Source: Glycocaulis abyssi
Lineage (GTDB): Bacteria > Pseudomonadota > Alphaproteobacteria > Caulobacterales > Maricaulaceae
DNA: 64,000 nt
Assembly (NCBI RefSeq): GCF_041429775.1
Contig: NZ_CP163421.1
Coordinates: forward strand, 2,071,001-2,135,000
Reading direction: 5' to 3'
Below, piece after piece: positions 1 through 10,109 of this stretch (position 1 is the stretch's first letter; each line of letters starts with the position of its first letter). A model generated the notes under the pieces. The model worked only from the letters and a program-made list of their open reading frames with translations. It made no database searches and was not told the DNA's origin. The position numbers and the translations under genes were made by a program.

Positions 1-847
1 TCAACCGCGCTGACCTCAAGGCCGGGAAGCTCGATATCGAACCCGTCGCGGATCATCACCTCGATGGCGTCAGCGTCGATATCGCCGGTTACCACCAGAA
101 GCGCGCGCTGGGGCACGTAGAAGTCCTGATAGTACTCCATGAAGGCATCGCGCTGTGCGTTATTGATGACGTCCAGCGTGCCGATAGGGCTGCGCTCGGC
201 AACCAGCGTGTCGGGGTAGAGAAAGCCGTAATAGCTCATCAGGAAGCGCTGGATGGGCGTATCGCGATAGCGCATCTCGCTGCGGATTACGCCGCGTTCT
301 GAGTCAATCGCGTCCTGGTCCATCACCATTTCGGTGGCAGTTTCGCGCATCAGGAACAGGCCGGTCTTGACGATCTGCTCCTCCACCGAGGGCAGATCGA
401 GCTGATAGCCGACCACCTCCTGGCCGGTGAAGGCGTTGGTGTCAGGGCCGAACGCCAGGCCGTAGCGCTCCAGAAGCGGGATCATCTCGCCTTCTGGCAC
501 ATTGGTGGTGCCGTTAAAGGCCATGTGCTCGATGAAATGGGCCAGCCCGCGCTGATGTTCGGCCTCGGCCAGCGAGCCCACATTGAAGACCAGACGCAAG
601 GCCGCCGTACCGCTGGGCGTCGAATTGGGCATGATGGCGTAGCGCATGCCGTTATCGAGCTGGCCAAAGCGTATGCCCGGATCGGCCGGATCCCGCTGGT
701 AAGATGGGCGAACTCTGTTTCGATACCCCCAGCCGCCGCATCACCGGCTGGCACGTCACCGGTATGGGCCGGGTCATCGGCGCACGCCGCGAGGGCGAGT
801 AGCAGAATACCGGCGAACAGACCCTTGGCGGCGTTGACGGTTTTCAT
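1..847 (-). CDS. M16 family zinc metallopeptidase lipoprotein (partial, apparent frameshift)
   Basis: The gene starts at 847 on the minus strand and runs off the window edge. The first ~50 residues are a lipoprotein signal (LLLALAACADD). From about 700 downward the M16 domain is read in another frame: it begins DPGIRFGQLDNGMRYAIMPN and carries the inverted zinc motif HFIEH in a typical FIEHMAFNGT context. The M16 frame meets a stop just upstream of the junction and has no start of its own. Adding one base near 685-693 would give a smooth FAHLTSGIPADPGIRFGQ reading. The gene is therefore either broken or carries a sequencing error. The family is zinc proteases of the periplasm or outer membrane side, which usually degrade peptides. 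Confidence 0.75.
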
Positions 848-949
848 GGTTGTTTCCCGGATTGTTGGCGCGCTCATCATGCACGCGAAACTAAGGCACA
901 CTGACCGGGCTTCAAATGAAAAAGGCGTCACAACCGGCTTTGTCAGATA

Positions 950-2776
950 TCAGACCGGATCATGTTCGGCGACCCAGTGGCCAGGCGTAACCTCCAGCAA
1001 TTGCGGCCGGTACTGCACGGCATCGTCGCCATCGACGAGGCGCGATTTCAGGAAGCGCAGCTGCGCGCGGCTGTCGAGCGGGCTGGGAAGGTCGCCGGAA
1101 AGCTTGATGCGCTCGCGCTGGCGTTCGATCTGCGGGTCGGGGATCGGCACCGCAGAGATCAGCGCGCGGGTATAGGGATGGCGGGCATCGTCATAGATGG
1201 CATCGCGGGTGGCGAACTCCACGATCCGGCCCAGATACAGCACCATCACGCGGTGAGAGACCTCGCGCACCACAGACAGGTCATGCGAGATGAACAGCAT
1301 GGACAGGCCCAGATCGCGCTGCAGGTCCGCCAGAAGGTCAATGATCTGAGCCTGGATGGACACATCCAGCGCCGATACCGCCTCATCACAGATGACCAGT
1401 TTCGGGCTGAGGATCATCGCGCGGGCAATGCCGACGCGCTGGTTCTGACCTCCGGACAGCTCGTGCGGGTAGCGGTTTATCATGTCAGGGTCCAGCCCGA
1501 CCCGCTTCATCATCGCGCGTACCGCCTCGTCGCGCTCTTTGGCCCGTATACCGGGCCGGAAGGTCAGCAGCGGCTCGGCGATCGACGCGCCAATGGTCAT
1601 GCGCGGATTAAGTGAGGCAAGCGGATCCTGGAAGACAATCTGCATGTCCTTGCGCGCCTGACGCATGTCGCGCGCATTCTTCTCCAGCAGGTTGGTGCCG
1701 ATCCAGCTGACGGCGCCGTCAGTGGATTCCACCAGCCGCAACACCGCCCGGGCGAGCGTGGACTTGCCGCACCCGGATTCTCCCACAATACCGATTGTCT
1801 CACCGGGCAGGAGGTCAAAACTGACACCGTCAACGGCTTTCAGCGGGGTCATTTTCGGAAACAGGCCCGTTCCGTCAGGCACCGGGAACCAGACCTTGAG
1901 GTCCTTTACCTCCAGAACCGGCTTTTCGCCTTCAACCGCCTTGCGGGTCTGGGTGATCGGGCCGGTAATCCGGTCCGGCCGGTCCAGGCGCGGCATCGCA
2001 TCGAGCAACATGCGCGTATAGGCATGGGCCGGCTCGGCAAACACCTGGTCGACCGTGCCCGTTTCCACATAGGCGCCGTTCTGCATCACCTGCACCCGGT
2101 CGGCCATGCGCGCCACCACGCCCATATCATGGGTAATCAGGGCAATGGCTGCGCCGGTTTCGGCTTTCAGCTCATCCATGATGTCGAGCACCTGGGCCTG
2201 AACCGTCACGTCGAGCGCGGTCGTCGGCTCGTCGGCGATGAGCAGGTCGGGTTCGCACAGCATCGACATGGCAATCATCACGCGCTGGCGCATCCCGCCT
2301 GACAATTCGTGCGGATACTGGCGCAGCCGGCGCGCCGCCTCGGGTATGCGCACCCGGTCCAGCCATTCCATGCAGCGCTTTTCGGCCGCCTCGCCCTTCA
2401 GCGAGAGATGGGCCGCCAGAACCTCCTTCATCTGGTCACCGACGCGCATATGCGGGGTCAGCGAGGTCAGCGGGTCCTGGAAAATCATCGTCATGGACTT
2501 GCCGCGCACCGCATTGAGCTGTCTGGGCGGCAATCCGAGAATGTCCTGTCCGCGATAGCGGATCGAGCCTTGCGCCTTGCCGTTCGATGCCAGAAGGCCC
2601 ATCGCGGCCAGAAAGGTCTGGCTTTTGCCCGACCCGGACTCGCCCACCACCGCCAGGCACTCGCCGGCACGGATTTCAAGGTCGATGCCGCGTACCGCAT
2701 GAACTTCGCCGTCGGGCGTATCAAAGCGCACGTTCAGGCCGCGAACTTCAAGGATCGGCGCAGATGCGTCGGTCAA
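950..2776 (-). CDS. Peptide ABC transporter, fused double ATP-binding protein (DppD-DppF / YejF type)
   Basis: A 608-residue protein with two complete ABC ATPase domains in one chain. Domain 1 (about 5-265) has Walker A GESGSGKS, signature LSGGMRQR and Walker B LLIADEP. Domain 2 (about 285-560) has GESGCGKS, LSGGQNQR and LVICDEAVSALD. This is the energising subunit for uptake of di-/oligopeptides or microcin C-like compounds on the inner face of the membrane. No permease or binding-protein gene lies beside it in the window. The C-terminal segment that in OppD/DppF proteins usually carries a Cys-rich cluster is present (GDLPSPLD) but has no cysteines. It is divergent from the PAS kinase, sharing a ~150-bp intergenic region. 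Confidence 0.9.
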   Translation of the reverse strand: MTDASAPILEVRGLNVRFDTPDGEVHAVRGIDLEIRAGECLAVVGESGSGKSQTFLAAMGLLASNGKAQGSIRYRGQDILGLPPRQLNAVRGKSMTMIFQDPLTSLTPHMRVGDQMKEVLAAHLSLKGEAAEKRCMEWLDRVRIPEAARRLRQYPHELSGGMRQRVMIAMSMLCEPDLLIADEPTTALDVTVQAQVLDIMDELKAETGAAIALITHDMGVVARMADRVQVMQNGAYVETGTVDQVFAEPAHAYTRMLLDAMPRLDRPDRITGPITQTRKAVEGEKPVLEVKDLKVWFPVPDGTGLFPKMTPLKAVDGVSFDLLPGETIGIVGESGCGKSTLARAVLRLVESTDGAVSWIGTNLLEKNARDMRQARKDMQIVFQDPLASLNPRMTIGASIAEPLLTFRPGIRAKERDEAVRAMMKRVGLDPDMINRYPHELSGGQNQRVGIARAMILSPKLVICDEAVSALDVSIQAQIIDLLADLQRDLGLSMLFISHDLSVVREVSHRVMVLYLGRIVEFATRDAIYDDARHPYTRALISAVPIPDPQIERQRERIKLSGDLPSPLDSRAQLRFLKSRLVDGDDAVQYRPQLLEVTPGHWVAEHDPV

Positions 2777-2923
2777 TCCGTCCTCACTTCAATTATCTGC
2801 CGGGCAAAAAGCCCAAATTGCTGGATCAGCCGGGACGATAGCCCCTGCTTAATATTCCTTCCATTACTATGCACACAAAGGGCTGATTCGCATCGGCCCG
2901 GCCGGAGCGGAACAAGGCAGACA

Positions 2924-5900
2924 ATGGCCAGCGCGCATATGTTTGAACACGCGTTCAACGCGCTGCCAGGCGCATGCCTTTTGCTTGATGATGACGGCCT
3001 GATTGTCGCCGTCAACGCGCGCTTCAGGGCCGAATTTACCGCACAGGTCACGCCCGGAACCGGGCTTGCCCAGCTCTATTGCGACCCGCTTGACGGGCTG
3101 ACGGCGCGATGGAAGCAGTCGCGGACGGCCCATGCCGACGAGCTGGCCGATACCGCCCTGCTGCGCGGCGTTGATGATGAACCGTGCGCGGTACGCCTGC
3201 ATGTGCGCCGGACCCAGCCAGGCATGCGTCTCGTCACGCTTGAACCGGCTGTCGACATGTCACGCCGCGGGGAGCAGCTGCGCGCGGCGCGCCAGCGCGT
3301 CGCCATGGCGTTCGAGGAACACAGCGCCGGTGCCTACAGTGTCGATTTCCGGTCCCGCGAAGTCGTGGTGTCAGGCTTGCTCGAACGCTTTGTCGGGCCG
3401 GGCGGCGCGGACCAGCCGGTGCGGCTGGCGCGATGGCTTTCCCTTCTGCACGCGGAGGATCTGGCACGCGCGCGCGCTGTTCTACGGGGCAATCCGTCCA
3501 GCGCTGACACGGTCATCAGCTTCCATTGCCGCATGCGCACGCATGATGGCGGCTGGGTGCCGATGCGCCATGATGTGCGTGTCGTGGAACGCGATGCACA
3601 GGGCAATCCGGTACGCATTACCGGACTTGTTCACGATGTAACGGCCGATGAACGCGCCGAGGCACGTGCCGGCATCGAACGCCGCAAGATCGCTCTATTG
3701 ACGGGCGCGCTGGGCCTGAGCAGCTGGACGTTCGACTTCGAGACGCTGAAAGGCATCATGGAGGGGCCGGTAACCCTCGCGCTGGGCATCGGGACTGGCC
3801 CCCAGGAGATAAACGAGAACCTGCTGCGCAGCCGGCTGCATCCAGACGATTCTGACCGGGTCTACGCCGCCTTCATGGGCCTGCAGTTCGGCGGGCATTA
3901 TGACGAGACCTTCCGCCTGCGTACCGAAAGCGGACACTGGTTGTGGTATCGAAGCTGGGGCGAGATGGAGCCGTCCGCTGGCGGCGCGCGGCGCTCCATG
4001 AAGGCATTCGGCTTCTGGCACGAGCTGTCTCACGACCGCAAGGATATTGTGGAGGCGCTCGACAGCGATCTTGCCGGCGTTCTCGACCGGGCTGGCCTCA
4101 GCAGCTGGTCCTATGACTATGTTGCCCGCGAAGTAACGCTCTCCGGCCCGGTCCTCGCCGCTATCGGACTGGCCGGAAACCAGCTCACCCTGCCGACAGA
4201 CACGTTCAAGGCACGTATCCACCGGGCCGACCAGCCACGGGTTCGCGATGCACTCCTGGCCATGGCAAACGTGGGCAATACCCATGTGGAGTTCCGGGTA
4301 CGCACGACCGGCGGACACTGGATGTGGCTGAGCCTGCGCGGCGGTGTCAGCGCACAGACCAGTACCGGCGAGCCCTTACGCGCGTCGGGAGTGTTTGCCG
4401 AAACCACACAACGCAAGGAACAGGAACGCCGCCTCGTCGACAGTGAGCGCCTGCTGTCCCATGCCGTTTCCGCTGCCACGCTTGGCGCATGGGAAGTCGA
4501 CTACAAGGCTGGTCTGTTCCTGCCTCGCGGTGAAATCCGGGCCATGCTGGGGCTGGATGAAACGGAAAGCTGGATTCCGCTCTCACGCTGGCGCGACGCC
4601 GTCCATCCTGACCATCGCCGGACGCTGGACCGGTCGGTGGGCGGGATTATGAAAAGCCAGCCCGGCGAGAGCCGGACGGCCGAATACCGCGTCATGGACG
4701 GCCGCACTGGCGAGTATGTCTGGGTGGAGGCGCGCGGCAGCCGGCTTGGCCCGGAAAGCCACCGCGCCGACTGTGCCGGCATCGTTCTGGACATTTCGCG
4801 GCGCAAGGCGCTGGAAGATAGCCTGGCACACAGCGAGGAGCGGCTTGCCCGCGCATTGGAGAGCGCGCATCAGGGCACGTGGCGGCTGCATATCGCTGAT
4901 GATCGTGTGGAGCTTTCAGAGTTTGGGCGGCTTCTCATGGGGCTTCCCGCAGGCCATGACGGGCGGCTGAACCTTGATGAATGGCGCCAGCTGATATGCA
5001 GTGAAGACCGCCATCTGTGCGAAGCGGGTGTGAGCGGCATGCTGGCGGGCGAACCGCTAAACGCCGTCTACCGGGTTGCGGACGGGCAGGGCGGCTGGCG
5101 CTGGATCGAGGATCGCGGCGCCATCAGCGCCTTTGACGAGACCGGCAAGCCTCTGGAAGCCATCGGAACGCTCGTCGACATCACCTCGCGCCGCCTGCTT
5201 GAACTGGAACTGGAAGAGCGCGAGAAGCGCCTGAACGAGTCCATGGATGCGGGCCTGTCCGCCATCTGGAGTATCGATCTGGAAACCGGCGTCCAGTCCG
5301 TGCGGGGCCGGCTGCTGGAATGGATGGGCCGCAAGATAGGCGACGACACGCTGGACGCGGCTGACTGGCAGCCGATTATTCACCCCGACGACAGCCAGCT
5401 GGCCCGCAAGGCGCTCGCCGAGATCATGGCGGGCAGGGCTGCCGGTCCCATTGATTACCGGCTGCGCGACGGGGACAACTGGCGCTGGGTGCGGTCCAAG
5501 GGCCAGCCTACCGCCTGGGACGATACCGGCAAGCCGATACGCTCGGGCGGTGTGGTGATCGACATTACGGCGGAAAAGCAGTTCGCCGAAGCGCTCGATA
5601 TCGAGCGCGAGCGGCTGCGCCAGATTTACGCGACCACGCCCGTCATGCTGGCTTCCGTCGACCCTGCGGGCATCATTCTGGATGTCAGCGAATTCTGGCT
5701 CACGTCCACCGGCTATGAACGCGAGGCGGTGATTGGCCAACAATACAATGACTTCCTGACCCCCGCTTCGCGCGCCACGATGGAGCGTCTCGGCGGGATG
5801 GACGCCCTGCTCGCCGCTGGCGGCATGGAGCATATTTATACGCAAATGATGAAAGCCGATGGCGGCATCATCGATATTATATCGTCCGCCACGGTTGAGC

Positions 5901-6706
5901 GCAGTCCCGACGGGACGCCCATTGCGGTCCACGGCATCAGCATCGACGTCACCGAGAAGCTCGCCAAGGACCGGGAACTCCAGCGCTACGCCGAGGAACT
6001 TGAGCGCACCAATCGCGAGCTGGACCGGTTTGCCGCTGTCGCCTCGCACGATCTGCAGGAGCCCTTGCGCAAGATTTCTGCCTTCGCCAGCCTCATCAAG
6101 CGCCGCCATCAGGGCATGCTGGACAGTGAAACCGACCGCAGCCTGGAGTTTCTGGTCGACGCTGCCGGGCGCATGCGCCGCCTGATCGACGATTTGCTGA
6201 GCTATTCACGCGCGTCCAAGCGGGCGCTGGACCTGTGTCAGGTCGATATGAACCGGGAACTGGCCGAGACCCTTGCCGAGCTGGAACTGGTGGTGAACGA
6301 CGCCAAGGCGAAAATTGAGGCAGGCGATCTGCCGATCGTTGAAGGCGATCCCACGCTGTTGCGCCTGCTCATCCAGAATCTGATGTCCAACGCGCTCAAA
6401 TACCGCAAGGACAAAGGCGTGAATATCGCCGTCTCTTGCGTCCGCCAGGACGATGAGTGGCTGTTCACGGTCAGCGATGACGGTATCGGCTTTGATCCGC
6501 GTTTTTCCGAGAAGATTTTCGCGCCTTTCCAGCGCCTGCACGGACGCGAGGAATACGAAGGCACCGGTATCGGCCTTGCCATCTGCCAGCAGGCGGTAGA
6601 GCGCCATGGCGGGCGCATCTGGGTGGAGACCGCGCCCGGCAAGGGCTCCAGCTTCCACTTCACCCTGCCGGTAAAACCCGCCGCCGGTGGATCACGCGCC
6701 GCCTGA
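2924..6706 (+). CDS. Multi-PAS sensor histidine kinase
   Basis: I take the ATG at 2924, preceded by AAGG, rather than the longer open frame that runs back through the divergent ABC gene. The 1260-residue product has no membrane segment. I count eight consecutive PAS/PAC units of about 130 residues each (roughly 1-1035), several ending in the PAC-like pattern G-x-x-x-DIT/DVT. A HisKA domain follows with phospho-acceptor H1042 in ASHDLQEPLR, then a HATPase domain (NLMSNALKYR, DDGIGFDP, GTGIGLAICQ). There is no receiver domain and no adjacent response regulator, so it is an orphan soluble kinase. Inputs are unknown. The PAS units lack obvious haem or flavin motifs such as GRNCRFLQ. Confidence 0.9.
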   Translation: MASAHMFEHAFNALPGACLLLDDDGLIVAVNARFRAEFTAQVTPGTGLAQLYCDPLDGLTARWKQSRTAHADELADTALLRGVDDEPCAVRLHVRRTQPGMRLVTLEPAVDMSRRGEQLRAARQRVAMAFEEHSAGAYSVDFRSREVVVSGLLERFVGPGGADQPVRLARWLSLLHAEDLARARAVLRGNPSSADTVISFHCRMRTHDGGWVPMRHDVRVVERDAQGNPVRITGLVHDVTADERAEARAGIERRKIALLTGALGLSSWTFDFETLKGIMEGPVTLALGIGTGPQEINENLLRSRLHPDDSDRVYAAFMGLQFGGHYDETFRLRTESGHWLWYRSWGEMEPSAGGARRSMKAFGFWHELSHDRKDIVEALDSDLAGVLDRAGLSSWSYDYVAREVTLSGPVLAAIGLAGNQLTLPTDTFKARIHRADQPRVRDALLAMANVGNTHVEFRVRTTGGHWMWLSLRGGVSAQTSTGEPLRASGVFAETTQRKEQERRLVDSERLLSHAVSAATLGAWEVDYKAGLFLPRGEIRAMLGLDETESWIPLSRWRDAVHPDHRRTLDRSVGGIMKSQPGESRTAEYRVMDGRTGEYVWVEARGSRLGPESHRADCAGIVLDISRRKALEDSLAHSEERLARALESAHQGTWRLHIADDRVELSEFGRLLMGLPAGHDGRLNLDEWRQLICSEDRHLCEAGVSGMLAGEPLNAVYRVADGQGGWRWIEDRGAISAFDETGKPLEAIGTLVDITSRRLLELELEEREKRLNESMDAGLSAIWSIDLETGVQSVRGRLLEWMGRKIGDDTLDAADWQPIIHPDDSQLARKALAEIMAGRAAGPIDYRLRDGDNWRWVRSKGQPTAWDDTGKPIRSGGVVIDITAEKQFAEALDIERERLRQIYATTPVMLASVDPAGIILDVSEFWLTSTGYEREAVIGQQYNDFLTPASRATMERLGGMDALLAAGGMEHIYTQMMKADGGIIDIISSATVERSPDGTPIAVHGISIDVTEKLAKDRELQRYAEELERTNRELDRFAAVASHDLQEPLRKISAFASLIKRRHQGMLDSETDRSLEFLVDAAGRMRRLIDDLLSYSRASKRALDLCQVDMNRELAETLAELELVVNDAKAKIEAGDLPIVEGDPTLLRLLIQNLMSNALKYRKDKGVNIAVSCVRQDDEWLFTVSDDGIGFDPRFSEKIFAPFQRLHGREEYEGTGIGLAICQQAVERHGGRIWVETAPGKGSSFHFTLPVKPAAGGSRAA

Positions 6707-6719
6707 GGCTTGCGTCCCC

Positions 6720-9299
6720 TTACGCCCCGTCTTGCGCCGGTGCCATTTCCAGCGCGATGGCGAAACGCTCGTCAGGCGAGAGCGAGGTGCGTGCGCCTGA
6801 CGGGGCAGGCCCCATACGCACTTCCAGCGCATTGGTGACGGCTTTGAGATCCTCCACCACCGGCCCGATCAGGCTGGCAATGTCACCATCAGCATCGGCG
6901 ACAATCGTGAGCACCTGTACCGGTGCCTTCATCGAGACCTGGAGCTCGCTCTTCACCTTGCGCACCCCGGCCAGGATCGAGACGAACGCATCACCTTCGG
7001 CGCGGAAGCCGTCCTTGTCGGCCTGCTCATCCAGTTTAGGCCAGTTGCCGCGCGCATGGAGTGTACGGGTATCGGCATCGCCCTTACCAGCGAGCACATC
7101 GTGCAGCGTATCGGTGACGTAAGGGATGAAGGGCGCAAACAGTTTGAGCTGCATCATGCTGGCATGCCAGAGCGTGTGCAGGGCTGAAAGCTGACCGGCA
7201 TCGGGCTTGCCTTCAAACCGGGTCCGGCTTTTCACGATCTCCAGATAATTGTCGCAATAGGTGCGCCAGAAGAAATCGTCGGTCACGCGCAGAGCCTGCG
7301 CGTACTCGTAGGCTTCAAACGCCTTGGTCGCCTTCTCCACCGTCTCGGAGAGCTCGCCCAGCAGCCATTTGTCCATCGGATGGGTGATGAGCCCGGCCTC
7401 GATATCGGCTTTGGGCGAGACAGGCGAAATGTCCGCCTGCTCCAGCGCCATGTGAGCGAGCTTGACCGCGTTCCACAGCTTGGTGACGAGGCGTTTGCCC
7501 TGGCTGAGCACGTTGGGCGCAAGCGCCGTGTCATGGCCGAGGCGCGAGGTGCCGGTCCAGTAGCGCACGGCGTCCGCACCATATTCGTCCAGCAGCTTGA
7601 TCGGGTCGATCACATTGCCCTTGGACTTGCTCATTTTGGAACCGTCACTGGCAAGACACCAGCCGGAAATCGCGATCGTGTTCCACGGCACTGTGTTCTG
7701 GTGATGGAGCGCCTTCACGATGGTATAGAAGGCCCAGGTGCGGATGATCTCGTGAGCCTGCGGGCGCACGCTCATCGGGAAGAGGCGCTTGTGGACATCC
7801 ATGTCCAGCGCGAAATCCTCATTGATCGAGCGGGTGACAAGCTGCGGGCTGACTGAAGAGGTGGCCCAGGTGTCCATCACGTCGCGCTCGCCCTCCACCT
7901 CGTCGCGCGTATAGCCGCGCGGCAGATCGACAGTGGGATCAACGGGCAGGTCAGCTACTTCCGGCACGATAACCTTGCCCTCTTCACCCGGACGGCGCGA
8001 ATACCAGACGGGCAGGGCCACACCGAAATGGCGCTGGCGCGAGATCGCCCAGTCCCATTTCAGCCCTTCAACCCAGCTTTCAAAGCGCTGGCGCATATAG
8101 TCCGGCTTCCAGGTGATTTCCCGGCCCTTGGCGAGGATCTGCTCTTTGAAGTCCAGCGTGCGGATGAACCATTGCGGGGTGACGATGATCTCCAGCGGTG
8201 CGCCTGAACGTTCCGCCACCGGCACCACCTGATGGGTCGTCTCCTGCTTTAAGAGCACGCCGGTCTCACGCAGCATCTCGATAATGGCCGCCTTGGCCGC
8301 TTCCGCCTTCTGGCTGGCCAGCGCCGCGATGGTCGCTTTCGCGCCCTCCACATCCACGCTCGGCCAGTCATCAGAGCCGATGGGCAGATCCGGAATCATC
8401 TTGCCGTCCGGCCCGATGACGATGCGCAGGGGCAGCTTGTGCGTGCGGTACCACTGGATGTCGGTGACATCACCGAACGTGCAGCACATCACCATGCCGG
8501 TACCCTTTTCAGGGTCCACCGTCTCATCGGCGACAATCGGCACCGGCACGCCGTAAAGCGGCGTGATGGCGCGTTTGCCGATCAGTTCCTTGGCACGCTT
8601 GTGTTCGGGATGGATGATGAGCGCGCCGCAGGCCGCGATCAGTTCGGGCCGCGTCGTCGCGATGACGGCCGGCTCACCGCCGCCTTCGATCTCGAAGGCA
8701 ACATAGTTCAGCTTGCCTTCACGCTCGGTCTCTTCCACCTCGGCCTGCGCAATCGCCGTGCGGTCCGCGGGGTCCCACAAGGTCGGCTCAAGGCGGCGCT
8801 CCAGAAGGCCCTTCCTGTAAAGGTCCAGGAAGGACATTTGCGAGACGGTGCGGCTTTCATCCGAAATCGTCTGGTATTCGCGGCTCCAGTCCACCGACAG
8901 GGCGAGGCGAGTGAAGAGATCGCGGAATTGCTGCTCGTATTCGGGGATCACCTCGCGGCAGAGCGCGACAAATTCCTCGCGCGCCATCGTGCCGCCACGC
9001 ACCTTTTTCTTCTTTTCCACCAGCCTCTCGGTCGGCAGCCCGTTATCATCCCAGCCGATAGGGTAGAGCACGTTCTTGCCCGCCATGCGGAAATAGCGCG
9101 CCATGATGTCGGCTTGTGTATAGCTGTAGACATGGCCGACATGCAGCGTGCCGGAGACGGTCGGCGGGGGCGTGTCGATCACATAATCGCTCTCTGCGGG
9201 CAGAGACGGGTCCCATTTGAAGGCTTCATCCTTCAGCCAGCGCGCATTGCATGTCGTCTCAGCGTCTTGCGGCTTGTAGCGATCAGGAAACGGCTTCAT
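6720..9299 (-). CDS. valS: Valyl-tRNA synthetase, archaeal-type
   Basis: Charges tRNA-Val in the cytoplasm. The 859-residue class I synthetase has the HIGH motif as HVGH near residue 55, within IDTPPPTVSGTLHVGH, and the KMSKS motif in SKMSKSKGNVIDP. The catalytic core reads YPIGWDDNGLPTERLVEK, the pattern I know from archaeal and Rickettsia ValRS, instead of the usual bacterial WQPGTDHAGIATQ. It is shorter than the ~950-residue E. coli enzyme and lacks an evident C-terminal coiled coil. It converges on the kinase gene, with 13 bp between the stops. It is the only ValRS gene in the window; whether a second, bacterial-type copy exists elsewhere cannot be seen. Confidence 0.95.
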   Translation of the reverse strand: MKPFPDRYKPQDAETTCNARWLKDEAFKWDPSLPAESDYVIDTPPPTVSGTLHVGHVYSYTQADIMARYFRMAGKNVLYPIGWDDNGLPTERLVEKKKKVRGGTMAREEFVALCREVIPEYEQQFRDLFTRLALSVDWSREYQTISDESRTVSQMSFLDLYRKGLLERRLEPTLWDPADRTAIAQAEVEETEREGKLNYVAFEIEGGGEPAVIATTRPELIAACGALIIHPEHKRAKELIGKRAITPLYGVPVPIVADETVDPEKGTGMVMCCTFGDVTDIQWYRTHKLPLRIVIGPDGKMIPDLPIGSDDWPSVDVEGAKATIAALASQKAEAAKAAIIEMLRETGVLLKQETTHQVVPVAERSGAPLEIIVTPQWFIRTLDFKEQILAKGREITWKPDYMRQRFESWVEGLKWDWAISRQRHFGVALPVWYSRRPGEEGKVIVPEVADLPVDPTVDLPRGYTRDEVEGERDVMDTWATSSVSPQLVTRSINEDFALDMDVHKRLFPMSVRPQAHEIIRTWAFYTIVKALHHQNTVPWNTIAISGWCLASDGSKMSKSKGNVIDPIKLLDEYGADAVRYWTGTSRLGHDTALAPNVLSQGKRLVTKLWNAVKLAHMALEQADISPVSPKADIEAGLITHPMDKWLLGELSETVEKATKAFEAYEYAQALRVTDDFFWRTYCDNYLEIVKSRTRFEGKPDAGQLSALHTLWHASMMQLKLFAPFIPYVTDTLHDVLAGKGDADTRTLHARGNWPKLDEQADKDGFRAEGDAFVSILAGVRKVKSELQVSMKAPVQVLTIVADADGDIASLIGPVVEDLKAVTNALEVRMGPAPSGARTSLSPDERFAIALEMAPAQDGA

Positions 9300-9458
9300 G
9301 GGGCGGCCTTCATGTGTAACGGGACAGGCAGTGGAGAGCCGCTTCTCCTAGACGATTTTCGTGTCCCGTCAAACCACGCGGGGGCAGGAGAAAGCCTTGC
9401 GCTGCCAGCGCCGACCGGCCATGTCTGTGCCCATAGGACTGACGAAGGACAATGAGCC

Positions 9459-10010
9459 ATGAGCGAAGAGCGCGCCTTTCCCGGCTGGCGGGGCACCACC
9501 ATTATCTGCGTGAGGAAGGGCAAGGCCGTTGCCATGGCGGGCGATGGACAGGTCTCCATCGGCAATACGGTGGTCAAATCTTCCGCGAAGAAAGTCCGCC
9601 GCATTGGCGGTGGCAAGGTGATCGCCGGGTTCGCTGGCGCGACCGCCGATGCCTTTGCTCTCTTTGAGCGCCTTGAAGGCAAGCTGGAGGCCCATTCCGG
9701 CCAGCTGGCGCGGGCCTGCGTGGAGCTGGCCAAAGACTGGCGCACGGACCGCTATTTGCGCCGCCTTGAAGCCATGCTGATCGTGGCGGACGATACCGAG
9801 ACCTTTCTCATCACCGGGGCGGGCGATGTGCTCGAACCTGAGCACGGGATTGCGGCCATCGGATCGGGTGGCAATTTCGCGCTGTCAGCGGCGCGCGCGC
9901 TCCTCACCTACGAAGACGACCCGGAAGTGATCGCCCGCAAGGCGATGGAGATCGCCGCCGAAATCTGCGTGTTCTCCAATGGCAATCTGACGGTGGAGCG
10001 GCTGGGCTAG
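9459..10010 (+). CDS. hslV: ATP-dependent protease subunit HslV
   Basis: Peptidase half of the HslUV (ClpQY) complex, a two-ring proteasome-like chamber in the cytoplasm. The 183-residue protein has the family hallmark [10 protein letters not shown] after a 12-residue propeptide, so Thr13 should become the catalytic N-terminal threonine. [24 protein letters not shown] and the C-terminal FSNGN are all present. The ATPase gene hslU is normally the immediate neighbour. Here a membrane dipeptidase follows and valS precedes, so the partner must be encoded elsewhere. Confidence 0.95.
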   Translation: MSEERAFPGWRGTTIICVRKGKAVAMAGDGQVSIGNTVVKSSAKKVRRIGGGKVIAGFAGATADAFALFERLEGKLEAHSGQLARACVELAKDWRTDRYLRRLEAMLIVADDTETFLITGAGDVLEPEHGIAAIGSGGNFALSAARALLTYEDDPEVIARKAMEIAAEICVFSNGNLTVERLG

Positions 10011-10109
10011 CCGGTACGGCTGCCCGCCTCCAACCGCACCTGCAAGCCTTGCCCTGCGGCGCGCCAGCGACTTAGCTGGCCCGCAAGAGATTCACAGGGG
10101 AGAGCTTTC

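Noticed and set aside
2309-2923. Extension of the PAS kinase frame upstream of 2924
   Set aside because: It runs antisense through the conserved ABC ATPase gene; the ATG at 2924 has AAGG and begins a PAS-like sequence.
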